A DNA stretch of 64,000 nucleotides, taken from Tenebrio molitor. Lineage: Eukaryota; Arthropoda; Insecta; Coleoptera; Tenebrionidae. The stretch covers positions 10,788,001 to 10,852,000 of the forward strand of contig NC_091050.1 in the NCBI RefSeq assembly GCF_963966145.1, given 5' to 3'. A program made the translations under genes and the position numbers. Positions within the stretch are counted from its first letter, which is position 1, and every line of letters starts with the position of its first letter. Below, piece after piece: positions 40,801-50,279 of this stretch. The notes beneath the pieces are model-generated. The model saw only the letters and a program-made list of their open reading frames with translations. It made no database searches and was not told where the DNA came from.

Positions 40801-43800
40801 TCCCACCATTTTCAAAAGACACCTTCAATACCCAGATAAACCAGTCTGAAAAATCTGGGAATTGTTTTGCTGAAGCTCCACTTTAACAATGCGTCCCACA
40901 CTAATACTGAAAATACGGAGTTTTGCAAGAGCTGAAACTGACTACCTACTCTATAAAAAGACTCATCAAAGCTAATATTTTCAGCGGTGGAGACCGAAAA
41001 CCCTCACGAGCCTTACAAGACTTCACTTCCGTTTATTCCTCACCGTCAATACCTTTTCTTCTGCAACACTCCTCGATGCAGATTTGCACAGTGAGCGGTT
41101 TCGCGGTGCAACTTTCCCCATATTAGTATATTTTTGCAAATGACGCTGTCAGATTTTAAGTATTTACCGAACAGCTTTCTAGTAATGAGGGTCAAGACAT
41201 AAACTCTCTTTACGATGCTCGTACTCTTCCGCTTAAATGAATTTGTAATAAAGGATAATAACATCCTCTCTGCATGCAGTCCCTTGTAAATAATTGGAGT
41301 CATTTTTAGAAACGCTGATGTATCTAGACTCGTTCGTCACTGGAAGCATAAACCTTGCCCCCGCTTTTTACCACCGCAGAGAGAACTCAAAACGAGCACA
41401 TTTATTTCGCCTTTTCCTCCCTCGATATCACACTTTTCTGCATCTTGCTAAATGATCGATCACGAAACCAACAGATTTTTCTGTGCCATCTGATTAAGAA
41501 AAGTAAGCCACATCGGTATTGCCTTGTTGTTGTGACAACTGTTACTGTGAAGGTGGCACCATGTAAAGGTTAGGCCACATTCTTTAACCAACATTTCACG
41601 AGAAGAAATATTTTAATCCTTTTGTCTGTTCATAGCAATTTAGTTGAAATTTCAAAGTTGGAATCTTTTGTAAATGATACTTTCTTGAAAATCAAAATAT
41701 TTTTTGGCTAGAAAGAAAAAATCAAATTTTAGTTTGGTTCATTTCTCTAGGTACAGTCGCGAGCAATAAATTTTGGTCGTCAAGGTCATTCTTTGACGCA
41801 ATCGAAAATGCTCCATTGTAAAACAGTCGTAAATGTCATAACCTCTCATCATGTTGTATGACATTAATTGTCATTTTGTTCTAATTTTTTTGACACTTTG
41901 TTGACGTGGGCATATTGCCTTGTTGTTGTGACAACTGTCACTGTGAAGGTGGCACCATGTAAAGGTTAGGCCACATTCTTTAACCAACATTTCACGAGAA
42001 GAAATATTTTAATCCTTTTGTCTGTTCATAGCAATTTAGTTGAAATTTCAAAGTTGGAATCTTTTGTAAATGATACTTTCTTGAAAATCAAAATATTTTT
42101 TGGCTAGAAAGAAAAAATCAAATTTTAGTTTGGTTCATTTCTCTAGGTACAGTCGCGAGCAATAAATTTTGGTCGTCAAGGTCATTCTTTGACGCAATCG
42201 AAAATGCTCCATTGTAAAACAGTCGTAAATGTCATAACCTCTCATCATGTTGTATGACATTAATTGTCATTTTGTTCTAATTTTTTTGACACTTTGTTGA
42301 CGTGGGCATAATCAGGCAGGGACATTTTTTAAATTTGTGACAATCTAACCAAATTTTGAAATGACATTGACGGCCAAAATTTATTGCTCGCGACAGTACA
42401 TCTGTTTCTTCTTTTTAAAATGATAATTATGCAGAAAATACAAAATAAATTTAACCGGATTTATTTGTGATCATTTTAGTTTGAAAAAATATAGATTTTT
42501 TTCTCTTTGTGTACCAACATATTTATTTTAAAACTTAAGTCAGAACAAGGAATTTAACTAAGAATCTACGAATTTATCCTCTGTGGTACACTATCATCAG
42601 TTATTTAGACGTTAGTTTGCTTTAATCCATTATTCTCAATTACAGAAACCTGTTTGGTCTAAGAAAGTTATCTTGGTCAGGATAATAAAGACGTTTGTAT
42701 TACCCCTTAAAAAACTTTTGTTAATTATTAATAAATATTAGTTTAGAGTAAATCTTTTCTCGTTGAATGAATCACTTAATAACTATTAGGTATATGCCGT
42801 TCACGATTATTTTAAACACGCAGGAGGCCGCGATATTTTTTTGTTAGATTGGCGTCAGGTCCTGTCATATGACGTTTCGTTTTTAAATATTCGCATTGTT
42901 GTCAATTCCGTCATTAATTTAGTTAATAAGAATTTACCCAGAACTGCCCTACAAATATGTATGTTTCATTTCAATTACAATTTTACGATTATTGTTCCTA
43001 ATGCGTTCAATTATTTAAAAAATGTAACAACTTGGGAGCAGTGTTCGGTTGAATTATAACCTAAAATAATTTATTAAGACAAATCACAATACTGCCAACT
43101 AAAATGTCAGATTTTCATAGATAGTCCGAATTTGAAATAATCGTGAATGGTTTATATAAATAATTTAATTCATATAATTTTTCTATGTAATTTTTTGAAA
43201 AAAAAATGCTTCTGTATGTATTACATAAGCTTTAACTGTAACAACAATCTTGATTCTCTTGGATGGAACTTGACATTAACCTCATTAGTTCCTGTGCACT
43301 TCCTGTTTGTACAATATGTGTGTAATTAAATATTCCGAATTGTGTTACCAAAAATCTCTGACAAGTTTTGATCAAAAAATTCTTTCTGCAATTTTGTATC
43401 GCTTTTCAAAATTTTTTTTTTTTTAATTTATTGAACATTAAACAACACATTTTATTTAAACTTGTGTCTTGGTCAAAATGTTTGTTGTGTAGTTCAGAAA
43501 AAAATAATGTTTCTGTGCATTCACTTTTATTGAAACAAAAATTAAATAATAAATCAGATATGTCCTCATTCTTCGAGATGCTCACGTGTCAAAGATCCAC
43601 CAACAGTGCAATTTACATCGAAAACACGTGTGGCAACGCTGTTCAATTTTAATCCAGAGGAAAACGAAACTTGTGTTAAGTTACTGTCGTTTCAGTTGTG
43701 CCAACTTGTGTCGTGTTTGTTACTACATATGATTATAGGGATATTTATTGTTTAACCAACATAAAACAAGAGGTGGTGCATCTTTGAAACGTGACCAACT

Positions 43801-46800
43801 CTAAAAAAATAAAATACACCACATGAATACAGTCACATTAAATTTTTACTAACAATAAAAGCATGAAAGCTATTGATTTCTTGTCAGTTTATGACTCCAT
43901 TGAGGTTTGATTGCATCCAATGAAAGTGGTCCACATCTATTTTTCAAGGGAAATAAGAATTTGACATGCGAAATGTCATCCATAAATGAAATAAGTGTCA
44001 ACTGTCAAATGTCTGAGTGTGAATTTCAGATAATTTTGTTAATTAAAAATAATTGTGAAGTGTTTGTTTTGATGAAGAGATAAATACATAATGCATTTGA
44101 GTTGATTTGAAGTTTTTTGAATGTGGGCAACAAGCGGAGCGAATCTAAATTTATGTAAAAAACACGTGCGTATTGTTTGTACAAAATAATTTATATAATT
44201 GTGACAGTGCCGTCATAAAAAGATGCGTTTGATGTTGTTGCCGCTCTCGAGTATAATTTAGAGGCAAAACCTTTAGCATAGTTGGCCACCTGTGAAGGTA
44301 TGCAAGTACAGCAAGTGGCACAAATAATGCCGGCCCGACACCTCCGAGTTGGCTGGAGGAGCTGTTGTCCGTCGCTGTCATTTCGGGCGCGAAGTGGAAC
44401 TGGAAAAGAATTGTGTGTCAGGGGGCCCCGATCCTGCGAAATCTCCGTTTCTTGCGCGAGAATCATCGCTTCTGCTCAGCAGCGCACTTATCGATAGCCG
44501 AGTAGGTCATTGTCTCACGTTAACAGTTATTGTTGCAAGGAGTTATTAGGTTTTTTTGAATTGTATCTGCATTCCATTGGCGATTTTGCGGAATGATTGA
44601 CGGAAAAGTGGCACTGAATCGGTCGGTTTTTCCAGAGCGTTATTCAGATGAGCGGCTTCCGCTCGCTGGGGGACGACGAGGAGGTGGAGTTCGAGTGCCA
44701 AGTGTCCGACAAAGGCCTGGAAGCCACCAAAGTGAGCGGGCCCCAGAACACCGACTGCAGAGGGTCGCATCGCAGGCCGGCGTCCAAGAAGCGCTTCAGG
44801 AAAATTAGGTACGATTCTTTTAGCTTTACGTCCATTGGGAGTTGAAATAAAATACAAATTATTACCAGGTGCCTATAAAAGGTTGTGACTATTTTTGATA
44901 GGTTGGTAATACTTTTGACATACGAAGCTGATGTTTAAATCGAGACGCTGGCGCGCACAAAAATAATGTTGACATTTACTGTTGATTAATTTTCTTAAAT
45001 AAGCGCGTACGCCTATGTCTACTGTCAGACACGGAAGTGTCATCAGAATGACCAACATTTGTACTGCCAACATGTAACGTTAAAGTCACTTGGAGATACA
45101 TACAATAGAAGTGAGCTTGATCACTCAAGAAAATAGCATTAAAACAAAAATGTGTCTGCTTTATTGATTTATTGAATAATCAAAAGGGGCTAGAAAAATT
45201 GCAAACATATTTTTGCAGCTACAGTTTCGTTGTACCAAAGAAAAATAATGCTAAATGCAAGAAAACAAAACAAACAAGTCTCCAAAATAATTCAGAAGGT
45301 AGTGAACACCTTATTTGACAAAAAAAAAAGTAATTTTGTTGAATAGATACTCTACAGTTCTACACAAATCCGCGTACTTCAGACTAATAGATTTAAATAT
45401 AATTTTCAGAATTTTTATTTAGTGTTAATGACGCTATAAAGAATAATAACTCTCAAATAATGTTTAATTAGTGGAAGCGGAAGTAACAGAAACAAACAAA
45501 CAAACACAAGAACAAAGCGAAGCTTTGTGCTTCCTTTGCTATCAGAACATTAATTTCTCTGTGTATATTTTAACTTGTCAGTCCATTTAGTATTGTTTCT
45601 CCCACAGCAATTTTTAAATAAATTTTCGATCTGATCAAAGCAAAAAATGTTCCTTTTGTTGTACTCATAGAAAAATATTCACACTATCTTGGATTATTGA
45701 CTCATTGGTAAAACCGGGCGCCACCCGGAAAACTTAGAAGTACGGGGATGAAATGTTGGCCAAATATTTGCTTTGTGATAAAAACCAATTGATTAGAGTT
45801 TGGAATAAACAACACACAAAGTGTATTACATCACCGCGTTCAGGAATACATACTTCTGGTCTTTGGGATGTGCTTCTGACATTTTATTGTCATATTTCTT
45901 CAAATACGTTCGTATAGTTTATATCTCGCAAGTGTTCCATAAGCAAGAAATCGGGAGAGCGAGCTGGCCATGACAGTAGCTCCACATGTTTTGCTCTAAG
46001 AACCTTGTCTTTATCTTTGCTCGTATGGTCGCGCATTGTCTTGCCGGAAAATGGAACCGGGATTTAGGAACGGAAGTAAAACTGGTCTCAGAATTTTGTC
46101 CAACGGACATCCAACTTGCCTTGGATGAAGACCAAAATTGACCACACCGTCCAGTTTCGCCGTTCTTGGTGTTAGTGGCACTTCAGATACAGTAAAATGT
46201 CGATTTGGACAATATCGATGGAGACCAAAGGCCACTATTTATATCGGGTGTTCATTTAAATTTATCCTCAAAGTTGGCGTTGAAGAGTCGATTGTGAACG
46301 CACCATTCGTCAGTCTGCACAGTAAAAATACAAACAACGCAAAAAGTTAGGTTAGATTTAAACAGCTGATCCGTGATTTGTAATCCTTGGTGCGTTCACA
46401 ATCAACTCTTCAACTCCTATTTTGAGGATAAATTTAAATGAACACCCGATATACTTACAGTAAACATTTAAAATGTGAATGAATCTTTATCCCTTTGTGC
46501 ACAAGAAGATGAACAACAAGTATCATAATATCATATCGATTACCTACTTTTTGACATTTTTCTTTTTGCTATTGTCTAATGTTTTGAAGCAATTCGCCAA
46601 CAATAAGTAATACATCTGTGAAATCTTTGCTACAAAATCTTTTTCTATTAACCTCTCGATTGAGAAGACAATTTTCTACTTCTCAGGCTTTCTTTAGAAC
46701 ATCAACTCTTTGTTCACAAATCAATTAATCAATATTACCTAACCCTATTGTTTTAAGTCCACTAAATTATTAAGATAATTTTCTTTAAAATGTCATGACA

Positions 46801-48024
46801 GATTTAATATTCCTGATACCACTACAGAGTCAGTGATTTTATCATTGTTCTAAATTGTTTTGTGTATGTAACAACTGAGACATGTTCACTACATTACTCC
46901 TTCACGCTGAGCCTAAAGTAGTTTATTATTGTATTTCTTCGCTTCTGGCTCATTGTTTCTAAACAATTTGAATACAAAGGAAATGGAATTATTTTTACAA
47001 AACCACAACTACTTGTGGTTATTTAACGACTCACTTTAACGATAGTCTTTTACACTTTTTAGGGCAAAAACAGATAATAATGCTAACTCGCAATCGCCTA
47101 GATTAGCTACGATGAATGATTGCGACCCTTTTTTCTTCAACAATTTCAACAAACAGTTTCGTAAAAATTGCCTAGTTACTAAACGACTTCTTGTAGAAAA
47201 TAATTGACAAGATCTTTACTTACAAGGAGATCGTGGCTGGTCTGGTTTTAATTGCCTGAAAAGATTTGAGGATTTTCCCTGCGGATGTTCCAAAGCAAAT
47301 CTTTGTTATTTCGGGAAAAAGTATTTTGGAATAAAGAAGTCATAAAAAAGAACATTAATCTGTTGTTAACAATTATCAAGTAAAATCATTGTAGTGGAAG
47401 CTGCAAAAGTACTTTCTGTAAGTACGAAGGTTTAAAAAGCTTCTTTTGGTCTTGAAAGAAGGTTTTTTAAACTTTGAGCGACATCGGTGAGAGTCTCATT
47501 TTACTGTTGGAATAACAAGAAATCACGACTCGCGCAATGCAAGATGGCGGCACTGTCGTGGTGTAAAACGATGTCAGCGCTAGGGGACTGTAAACTACGC
47601 TTATTACAATCGAAAATAAGAAACTGGAAATAATGTGTTATTGGCGACGTATTGGAAAAATGTCGATAAATTCAAGTCCGCCACGGACGCCATCAAACTC
47701 TTATTTGTTAAAGAATTAGCTTCGCGTTTTTGTTTTTGTTCTTTGGGTCACATCTCGTCGGGCATCGCGTTTCGATGGTAGTAATGAGGGTCGTTAATCT
47801 GCAGATGCTACAATTGCGGCGAGTTCGCCAACCACATCGCGGCCAAGTGCACGATGGGCCCCCAGCCGAAGAGGTGCCACAACTGCAAGAGCGAGGACCA
47901 CCTGATCGCCGACTGTCCGACGAGAGTGGAGCGTCCCCAGAAGTCCGAGCAGCAGTCCTCCGAGCACAACGGCAACGGAGAGGCAGCTGCTGCCACCTCG
48001 GAAGCCGCCGCCAAACCTGAATAA
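16762..48024 (+). CDS. lin-28: lin-28 RNA-binding protein (whole coding span, 5 exons, 2 alternative starts)
   Basis: Lin-28 is a cytoplasmic/nuclear RNA-binding protein that blocks let-7 maturation and controls developmental timing and stem-cell growth. Coding exons are 16762-16825 or 29591-29618 (alternative firsts), then 36619-36761, 44636-44808 and 47805-48024. Spliced from the first start this gives 199 residues; from the second, 187, both normal for the family. The cold-shock domain runs from about residue 42 to 115 (199-residue form), with KGWGFI at 51-56 and DVFVH at 64-68. Two CCHC zinc knuckles follow: C128, C131, H137, C142 and C151, C154, H159, C164. The linker between them (GPQPKRC) is typical of Lin-28. 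The tail is rich in E, Q, S and A. All phases join exactly. Identification is firm; the two 5' exons are inferred from splice phase and start codons. Confidence 0.93.
18290..18700. repeat. Three degenerate tandem repeats
   Basis: Three units of 140-170 bp, starting near 18299, 18438 and 18608, each with (A)GTGTTGGGYAC, ATACAGGGNTCCAG, a TAATAATAGTAATGATAA run and GTTTAATTNAGATG. The third unit is partly degraded. Confidence 0.65.
22062..22202. repeat. Short palindrome with unpaired centre
   Basis: Arms TTTATGCAACGAGGTTCTGT...AATTGCCC and the near-perfect inverse ending ACGAGTTGCATAC surround an unpaired centre containing GAACGCAGCGAGG. Confidence 0.65.
22577..22832. mobile_element. AACTCGTTCGTGTGTAAATT-family element, copy 2
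   Basis: Same body as 14115-14370 (inverse) and 38991-39246: TTCGACACTGTCAGAATTTG, CTCCTGTGTGAACGGA, GGGGCTCGTCGAACAAAA, then the terminal hairpin ending GAACTCGTTAAATAAACT. Confidence 0.75.
23627..23728. repeat. Short palindrome with unpaired centre
   Basis: GTGTTATTAGGATTAAAAGT and its inverse (ACTTTTAGTCCGAATGACAC) flank CATAGCGTAGCGTAGCCGAG. Confidence 0.55.
26490..26775. mobile_element. GTAACGAGTGTTCAAAAATG-family MITE, diverged copy
   Basis: The right part (CAGCCTACTTGACCACGTAA then TTTTGAACACACGTTAC) and the body (GAAATATTTCACAGCTGCTG) match the complete copy at 56970-57345. The left terminal repeat is not recognisable. Confidence 0.5.
29591..29618 (+). CDS. lin-28: lin-28 alternative first coding exon B
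   Basis: The ATG at 29591 opens nine codons (MESELENGK) plus one base and ends at G|GTACGT, a good donor in the same phase as exon A. Splicing to 36619 gives ...ENGK-GSEGG in frame. A very GC-rich, CpG-rich stretch starts directly downstream (about 29640-30950), as often seen around an insect or vertebrate promoter. No TATA box is evident upstream. Too short for independent homology evidence; the call rests on start codon, donor, phase and context. Confidence 0.55.
29640..30950. promoter_or_regulatory. GC- and CpG-rich island just downstream of lin-28 exon B
   Basis: A sharp jump in GC content in an otherwise AT-rich genome, with dense CpG and poly-C/G tracts, strongest at about 29690-30110 and 30590-30920. 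The proline/arginine-rich open frames on both strands here are products of composition, not genes. Position next to exon B suggests an internal promoter or intronic control region. No splice-compatible extra coding exon was found in it. Confidence 0.5.
33555..33712. repeat. Pyrimidine-rich tract
   Basis: About 150 bp almost wholly T and C on the plus strand, followed by a short CAT repeat at about 33766-33780. Low complexity; no function evident. Confidence 0.6.
34302..34480. mobile_element. CGGGTGTTCATTTAAAT-family MITE, full copy
   Basis: Left GGTGCGTTCATTTAATTTAT and right (reverse complement) CGTGCGTTCATTTAAATTTA frame a 178 bp body with GATCAGCTGTTTAAATCT, as in other copies. Confidence 0.75.
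35428..36127. repeat. Two diverged tandem copies of a 350 bp unit
   Basis: Offset 352 bp: both copies carry CTTTTTCAGTAGGCTTAAT, GGGGTCTACTTTCTAG, GCGTCCAAAAAAA, TGGTCAAGCAGACAGTC and CATTTGGTATCTACGA. The GCGTCCAAAAA...GGTCAAGCAGAC part matches the left end of the MITE at 56970, so this appears to be a duplicated MITE piece. Confidence 0.65.
36619..36761 (+). CDS. lin-28: lin-28 exon: N-terminal half of cold-shock domain
   Basis: The acceptor TTTTGCAG precedes the exon, which encodes a Gly/Ser-rich lead (GSEGGSASQGG) and then GKCKWFNVAKGWGFITPDD and QDVFVHQ, the first three strands of the cold-shock fold with both RNP motifs. It ends at CAG|GTAATC in phase 0. This is the first exon shared by both predicted isoforms. 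Confidence 0.95.
38348..38409. mobile_element. CGGGTGTTCATTTAAAT-family MITE remnant
   Basis: About 60 bp: GGTGTTCATG...CTCTTCAACGCCAACTTTGA and AAGTGAACACCCGATAC, i.e. two ends collapsed together. Confidence 0.55.
38991..39246. mobile_element. AACTCGTTCGTGTGTAAATT-family element, copy 3
   Basis: Same order of blocks as 22577-22832 and a well-preserved terminal hairpin (TGTAATTTGGGCTTTTTTTG with its inverse) around GGACCTACTGGCCC. Confidence 0.75.
39600..39690. repeat. Dispersed repeat shared with 55955-56030
   Basis: GCTATAAATAATGAAATATT then GTACAGTTTTTCTAAGAGTC resembles GTTATAAAAATTGTGAAATA then GGTACAGTTTTTGTGAGAAT near 55968. No clear ends. Confidence 0.35.
41518..42309. repeat. Recent 396 bp tandem duplication
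   Basis: 41518-41913 and 41914-42309 are nearly identical; the only difference seen is ACTGTTACT versus ACTGTCACT. Each unit ends inside a CAGTCGCGAGC MITE, so the duplication copied the left part of the element. Confidence 0.9.
42150..42397. mobile_element. CAGTCGCGAGCAATAAATTT-family MITE, complete copy
   Basis: Ends CAGTCGCGAGCAATAAATTT and, reverse complemented, CTGTCGCGAGCAATAAATTT, each next to TA. About 245 bp. A left-end part is also present at 41754-41913 through the tandem duplication; another copy is at 60203-60416. Confidence 0.75.
42794..43156. mobile_element. MITE, CCGTTCACGAT family, copy 2
   Basis: Left GCCGTTCACGATTATTTTAA and right (reverse complement) ACCATTCACGATTATTTCAA inside TATA flanks; about 360 bp. 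Ends match 7407-7850 but the interior differs, so the interior was replaced or the copies are old. Confidence 0.65.
44636..44808 (+). CDS. lin-28: lin-28 exon: C-terminal half of cold-shock domain and linker
   Basis: Starts after TTTTTCCAG in phase 0 with SVIQMSGFRSLGDDEEVEFE, the part of the Lin-28 cold-shock domain that follows VFVHQ, then KGLEATKVSGPQ and a basic linker (RRPASKKRFRKIR). The donor AG|GTACGA leaves phase 2. The basic linker before the zinc knuckles is typical of the family and probably helps RNA binding or nuclear/nucleolar entry. Confidence 0.95.
45885..46240 (-). pseudogene. Tc1/mariner-type transposase remnant
   Basis: Minus-strand pieces in shifting frames read LPFLNPGSIFRQDNARPYEQ, then WPARSPDFLLMEHLRDINYT and NVFEEI. 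These match the second and third parts of the DDE catalytic region (the QDNARPH and W(P)ARSPDLxxIEH motifs). Stops and frameshifts separate them; the metal-binding Asp of QDN and the SPD motif are still visible, and the last acidic residue sits in MEH. The N-terminal half is absent; a MITE borders it at 46242. Confidence 0.75.
46242..46452. mobile_element. CGGGTGTTCATTTAAAT-family MITE, best-preserved copy
   Basis: Near-perfect terminal repeats of about 62 bp: left ATCGGGTGTTCATTTAAATT then GTTGGCGTTGAAGAGTCGAT and TGTGAACGCACC, right the inverse. Body 211 bp, with TTAGGTTAGATTTAAACAGC in the centre. Confidence 0.85.
47805..48024 (+). CDS. lin-28: lin-28 last coding exon: two CCHC zinc knuckles
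   Basis: The acceptor CTGCAG at 47804 completes an Arg codon and leads into CYNCGEFANHIAAKC, then PKRCHNC and DHLIADC, ending with a low-complexity Glu/Ser/Ala tail and TAA at 48022-48024. The first knuckle reads C-x2-C-x5-H-x4-C, one residue longer than the usual x4; the second is a standard C-x2-C-x4-H-x4-C. The exon is GC-rich in third codon positions, unlike the surrounding AT-rich DNA. Confidence 0.95.
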
Positions 48025-48179
48025 TCATCGAAGTAGAGGAAACGCCCGACTTGTGTTCATTAGAGTAGTACGTTTCCATAGATGCCAGCACACAAGAACT
48101 CGCGCGATTCGAACCTGCAGCACTTATTTATTCTAAGTTATCTTATAAGGACTCGATGGTAATACAGAGATTGTAGAAC

Positions 48180-48185
48180 AATAAA
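48180..48185 (+). terminator. Proximal lin-28 polyadenylation signal
   Basis: AATAAA about 156 bases after the stop codon, followed within 12 bases by the T/G-rich stretch TTGTGTACTGTG, the normal arrangement of a cleavage site. Confidence 0.6.
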
Positions 48186-49482
48186 GGAATTTCTTGTGTA
48201 CTGTGATCTGCAATTAAACCTTTCACCAGTAATCTCCCGGCCGACCGCATAGAAGACTGATTTCAAGAGGGCAGGGAGATTATTGGTGAAACTCGGAACT
48301 TCTCAACTGAGAAGCCTCGACTGGAAGAAGCTTCTCAGCTGAGACACTCGCCCAATACGACGATATCAAATTCAGGAGATAGTCAGTCATAACAGTTTCA
48401 GAGCGACAGAATTTGTGAAATGGTGCAAATATTTTACAAATTGCGTGAATATTTAAGCCAGTGCAATGCAATAATCAGGAGTAATTAGTTACATTGAAAA
48501 CTATCGAATTTACATATCGTGCTGTGAAAAGGATTTAAATTTAATTAGAAAGATCCGGGGCGGCCACCAAGTCTCGCGGGCCCGGTTAAGGTCTTTTTGA
48601 TGAAATTTCATTCCACGATCCTTGAAAACGGGGCAACAATTCCAGTGGACAATTTTGATACTTAAACGTTTCTAACAGAAATTATATTTTACTATTTAAA
48701 ATATAATTTTGATTCTTTTTAGGGTTAGCTTAAATTATACGTGTTCGCTCTTAATCGGTGATTAATTAGGTGAATGGGAACTAGTTCGGGGCCCCACAAT
48801 TCCATTTCAAGTTCACATATCGTTCGATGACTACAGTATTACGTGCTTAAGAATTAGAGGCTAGTTGTAGGCTTGGTTCTGGCCCAATCTCGCCAAAATC
48901 TGATTACTGTATGTGAAATTGAACAGGTTTCGGTATAAATGCATGAAATTATTAGTTGGGTACTTACGACGCTATCTTTTAAATGCCATATAGATTTAAG
49001 TTACTTTTTCATAAGAGATGTAGTACGACACCATCGTTGTGACCAGACGCAAATTCAAAATTTGTAATTAATTATTTATTGTATTTATAAAAAATGTATT
49101 TATTGGTTTGCCGTTGTTTTTGATGATGTTTTTAAATTATTTTATTTAAATTATGACAACATTGATTCTTTTCGGATGTGTTTTATTGAGGTTTTGCTTT
49201 TTATTAATTTTATAAAATTCTTCCGTCATTTCCGGAGATATTTTTCGTAGAGTGCAGCTATTGTGAAACACTTTTTCTTCGATATGGCGTCGAACTACAA
49301 CATAATTCAGTACTTAAATGGCATCTACGTAAAATAAGAACTACACCTCTTTTTTTTTTTGTTTATTTCTACTTATCGTCGTCATGTTCAGTTTTGTGTA
49401 ACATATGACCGTTATTTATGTTAATTTAGTATTAGATATTAAGTTTCGCCTGTACAACCAAAGTCACAGGAATCACAAAATT

Positions 49483-49490
49483 CTACCTCA
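49483..49490 (+). promoter_or_regulatory. let-7 8-mer seed site in lin-28 3' UTR
   Basis: CTACCTCA is the exact complement of let-7 bases 1-8. let-7 repression of lin-28 is a conserved half of the lin-28/let-7 double-negative loop. A TACAACC at 49453-49459 could pair with the 3' part of let-7, but the 23-base gap is large. A weaker 6-mer, TACCTC, is at 49694-49699. Functional only if the long 3' UTR is made. Confidence 0.6.
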
Positions 49491-49782
49491 TTTGTAAAGA
49501 TATTATTTTTACTACTATTTATTTAAGGTTCCTACATTGTGCCACTGTACATTAAACTAAGAGTAAGTTAAGACTCCTTCCATTCTCTGTACCTGAAGTG
49601 TCAATTGCATTTCAAAATTCTATCCACACATTCACGACAACCGCTCGACGTCAAGTACAAACTTTTAATTCAAGTACAACCACCTCCACTGTGTACCTCC
49701 TCATGTTATCTACTCTTTCATGTACAATAAACATGTTTTACAGTATTTCGATTAATTTGCAATAGACTGATTATGTTATAAG

Positions 49783-49790
49783 CTCAGGGA
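49783..49790 (+). promoter_or_regulatory. miR-125/lin-4 8-mer seed site in lin-28 3' UTR
   Basis: CTCAGGGA is the exact complement of bases 1-8 of miR-125 (lin-4 family), the other classic repressor of lin-28. It lies exactly 300 bp after the let-7 site. It is 52 bp beyond the AATAAA at 49726, so only a transcript using a later poly(A) site would carry it. Confidence 0.5.
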
Positions 49791-50279
49791 TTTACAGAAC
49801 AGTTCAAATATTTACATTTTAAACCAAATAAGTAGAATTATCAAACTAAATACGTAATATAGGTAGTTTGTAAATTTTGTATTTTATTTGAACATTCTCC
49901 TTTCCCTCTTGACTCGCACGTGGTAACCCCGGCCCCGGTTCAACCGTCAGCGCCTCTAGCGGTGACATTCAAATCACGTGACACGCTTGACCTTGATCTA
50001 CTGCCAAAATGACCGCCAAATTCAAGTCGTTTGTTGGTAAACATTTTGTTTACCGAAAATAGAGTCGAGAAGAAACTTTTCCTACTAACACCGAAACTAG
50101 TTAATTTCTCGAATAACAATAAATGATGTCACCCGGATTAAAAATAAATTGTTTACTGCACCACGAGTAAATATGTTTATCAGACCTGGCACAAAAACTG
50201 GTCATTGCTGCAATGAACTTTCGAAACGACGCAAAAACGAAGGAAAGTGAAAGTACAAAGACGTATAGTTATCTTTTAT

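Larger units (their letters stand above)
36762..44635 (+). other. lin-28 intron between the cold-shock-domain exons
   Basis: 7.9 kb with no coding exon. Contains several transposons listed separately and a GC-balanced stretch right after the exon (about 36780-37540). Confidence 0.5.
44809..47804 (+). other. lin-28 last intron
   Basis: 3 kb with a dead transposase, a MITE and no coding exon. Confidence 0.5.
48025..50145 (+). other. lin-28: lin-28 3' UTR region with several poly(A) signals
   Basis: No coding sequence on this strand after the lin-28 stop. AATAAA hexamers occur at 48180-48185 (followed by a T/G-rich stretch, a good proximal site), 49726-49731 and 50118-50123. The proximal end would give a roughly 180-base UTR without microRNA sites; longer forms would include a let-7 site (49483) and, if they pass 49790, a miR-125 site. 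The far end meets the 3' end of the MARCH gene on the other strand. Confidence 0.6.

Noticed and set aside
47708..48091. 127-codon minus-strand frame with Ser/Arg-rich sequence
   Set aside because: Antisense of the lin-28 zinc-knuckle exon.
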